This document shows positions 34,986 through 36,698 of a stretch of DNA of 36,698 nucleotides, one piece after another. The translations under genes and the position numbers were made by a program. Numbering within the stretch: the stretch's first letter is position 1; each line of letters begins with the position of its first letter. Below the pieces are notes generated by a model. It worked only from the letters and a program-made list of their open reading frames with translations, had not been told where the DNA came from and did not search any database. This DNA is from Flavobacteriaceae bacterium (GTDB lineage Bacteria > Bacteroidota > Bacteroidia > Flavobacteriales > Flavobacteriaceae). The stretch covers positions 1 through 36,698 of the forward strand of contig JAESRX010000022.1 of NCBI GenBank assembly GCA_016764435.1, written 5' to 3'.

Positions 34986-36698
34986 TTAACTTTCTAATTC
35001 CTCTTGAATCGCTTCCCATTCCTCCATCAATTTCTCTACCGTATCTTTTTTCTTTTGATACTTTTCAAAAAACGTAGTATCCGCAGATACCTTTTCAAAA
35101 TTCTCCGCAAGTGCCACATCGGCATCGGCAATTTCTTGCTCTAGGGTGGCGATGGTATTTTCTACTTTACTCAATCGGTTTTTTAACTGCTTTTCTGCTT
35201 TTTTAGAGCGTTTACTTTCATGAAAAGATTGTTTTGTACTCGGATCTTTTACTTTTTTCACTACGGTAGCTTTTTCCACTTCTCTCATATTCTCGAGATT
35301 GTGTTGGGCTAGATAATAGTTAATATCACCTACGTATTCACGAATTTCTTTATCTCTAAACGAATAGACTGTTTCACATAATCCTTGTAAGAAATCACGG
35401 TCATGCGACACAATAATTAACGTTCCTTCAAAATTCTTTAAGGCATTTTTAAGTACATTCTTTGAGGCAATGTCCAAGTGATTTGTAGGCTCATCCATAA
35501 TCAACACATTAAAAGGTGTCAATAACATTTTACATAAAGCCAATCGGTTTCGTTCTCCCCCAGAAAGGACTTTTACTTTTTTCTCTACATCATCTCCTCG
35601 AAACAAAAAAGACCCTAACATATCACGAATTCTTAAACGATTAGAATCCGAAGAGGCATCCATCATCGTATCCAATACCGTTTTTTCTCCGTCTAAATAT
35701 TCCGATTGATTTTGCGCAAAATAACCAATTTGGACATTGTGTCCAATGGTCAACTCTCCTGTAAATTCAATCTCTTTCACTATTATTTTCGCCAAGGTAG
35801 ATTTCCCTTGTCCGTTTTGCCCTACAAATGCGATTTTACTCCCACGTTCAATCATTATATTAACATCTTCCAATACATGATTGTCCCCATAACTTTTGCA
35901 GACATGTTCGGTTTCTATGACTATTTTACCTGGCTGCATAGAGATAGGAAAGCGTACATTCATCACAGATTTATCTTCTGCATCAACCTGAATACGCTGT
36001 ACTTTATCTAATTTTTTTATAAGGGATTGCGCCATGGACGCTTTGGTCGCTTTATAACGAAACTTCTCTATAAGTTGTTCTGTTGCTTTAATTTCTTTGG
36101 CTTGATTTTTTTGAGCGGCTGCTTGTTTTTCCATAATATCTGCACGTAATAACAAATATTCAGAATAGGCTTTTTTATAGTAATACATACGTCCTAAAGA
36201 AATCTCTACCGTTCTATTGGTAACATTGTCTAAGAACATTTTATCATGCGAAACCACAATTACAGCTCCACTGTATCCTCTTAAAAATTTCTCAAACCAG
36301 ATAATTGATTCAATATCTAAATGGTTCGTAGGCTCATCTAAAAACAGGATGTCATTATTTTGTAATAATAACTTTGCCAATTCGATACGCATACGCCATC
36401 CTCCAGAAAAAGTTTCGGTGAGCTTGGTGAAATCTTCACGTTTAAACCCTAATCCTTGTAATATTTTCTCCGTCTCTCCTTGGTAATTATACCCTCCTAG
36501 TAATTCGTACCGATGGCTTGAATCATCTAAATCGTGTAAGATATCTTGATAGGCTTCACTTTCATAATCTGTACGAGTCGCTAATTGCTCATTAATGACT
36601 TCTAACTTTGCTTCAATGATTTTAATTTCAGTAAATGCTTGATATGCCTCCTCTAAAATAGTACGCCCTTTTTCAAAATCGATATCTTGCTTTAAAAA
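34986..36698 (-). CDS. ABC-F family ATPase, 5' end outside the window
   Basis: The last 570 residues of an ABC-F protein. The frame is open to the right edge (first visible codons encode FLKQDIDFEKGR), so the true start and the first Walker A lie outside. Visible in order: first signature FSGGWRMR, Walker B ILFLDEPTNHLD, the interdomain linker rich in Lys and Glu (about residues 165-225), second Walker A VGQNGQGKST, second signature LSGGERNR, Walker B VLIMDEPTNHLD, and a C-terminal coiled coil of the Uup type (KAEKQLKNRLSKVENTIATLEQEIAD). ABC-F proteins act on the ribosome, not in transport. An internal ATG at 36392 is not the start, as conserved sequence continues upstream of it. Confidence 0.95.
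   Translation of the reverse strand, partial: FLKQDIDFEKGRTILEEAYQAFTEIKIIEAKLEVINEQLATRTDYESEAYQDILHDLDDSSHRYELLGGYNYQGETEKILQGLGFKREDFTKLTETFSGGWRMRIELAKLLLQNNDILFLDEPTNHLDIESIIWFEKFLRGYSGAVIVVSHDKMFLDNVTNRTVEISLGRMYYYKKAYSEYLLLRADIMEKQAAAQKNQAKEIKATEQLIEKFRYKATKASMAQSLIKKLDKVQRIQVDAEDKSVMNVRFPISMQPGKIVIETEHVCKSYGDNHVLEDVNIMIERGSKIAFVGQNGQGKSTLAKIIVKEIEFTGELTIGHNVQIGYFAQNQSEYLDGEKTVLDTMMDASSDSNRLRIRDMLGSFLFRGDDVEKKVKVLSGGERNRLALCKMLLTPFNVLIMDEPTNHLDIASKNVLKNALKNFEGTLIIVSHDRDFLQGLCETVYSFRDKEIREYVGDINYYLAQHNLENMREVEKATVVKKVKDPSTKQSFHESKRSKKAEKQLKNRLSKVENTIATLEQEIADADVALAENFEKVSADTTFFEKYQKKKDTVEKLMEEWEAIQEELES

Noticed and set aside
36392..36394. ATG at 36392 as the start of the ABC-F gene
   Set aside because: Conserved sequence including the first ABC signature FSGGWR continues upstream in frame to the window edge.

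Overview
The window looks like chromosomal DNA from a marine-type member of the Flavobacteriaceae (Bacteroidota). The evidence is the low GC content, promoters built on the Bacteroidota -7 box TAnnTTTG rather than TATAAT, the absence of Shine-Dalgarno sequences, a fused SecDF, a fused hypoxanthine phosphoribosyltransferase-adenylate kinase, an orphan four-LysM/periplasmic-binding-fold protein behind guaA, and a BlaI/M56 pair whose M56 protein carries a TonB-like tail. No tRNA, rRNA, CRISPR array, prophage or insertion sequence was seen. The genome type is a recognition call, not a database result.

Layout. 1-852: a small membrane/TPR-like gene, then a short intergenic block of imperfect repeats between two terminators. 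853-4343 (minus): guaA followed by a LysM protein. 4664-8817 (plus): gyrB, a DUF6588-like outer-membrane protein and malate dehydrogenase. 8952-10628 (minus): formate-tetrahydrofolate ligase. 10899-16201 (plus): secDF, hpt-adk fusion and obg, each with its own -7 box. 16198-21038 (minus): a signalling-type block made of BlaI repressor, M56 peptidase with TonB-like tail, a periplasmic TPR protein, a membrane-anchored AraC-type regulator and a small lipoprotein. 21181-21684 (plus): DUF456 protein. 21685-22528: an 844-bp non-coding region that holds a convincing unassigned small RNA gene on the minus strand. 22529-24229: lysS. 24286-25719: a gene-poor stretch with one NlpE-like lipoprotein. 25720-28224: large zinc metalloprotease. 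28586-32392 (minus): YgiQ-type radical SAM protein and an MscS channel. 32646-33134: Spy/CpxP-like protein. 33205-36698 (minus): tight operon of an ABC-F ATPase (5' end outside the window), a PLP-dependent deaminase-like enzyme and a glucosaminidase-LysM lipoprotein.

Most genes are housekeeping: purine and GTP synthesis (guaA, hpt-adk), one-carbon metabolism (fhs), TCA cycle (mdh), protein export (secDF), topology (gyrB), ribosome assembly (obg), tRNA charging (lysS). A second theme is the cell envelope: two LysM proteins, the M56/BlaI switch, NlpE-like and Spy/CpxP-like proteins, an MscS channel and a glucosaminidase. The most interesting items are the roughly 100-nt RNA gene at about 22198-22300 with its own near-consensus promoter and terminator, the 40-bp perfect palindrome over the blaI promoter, and two places where a terminator hairpin and the next gene's -7 box share the same bases (obg and the AraC-type gene).
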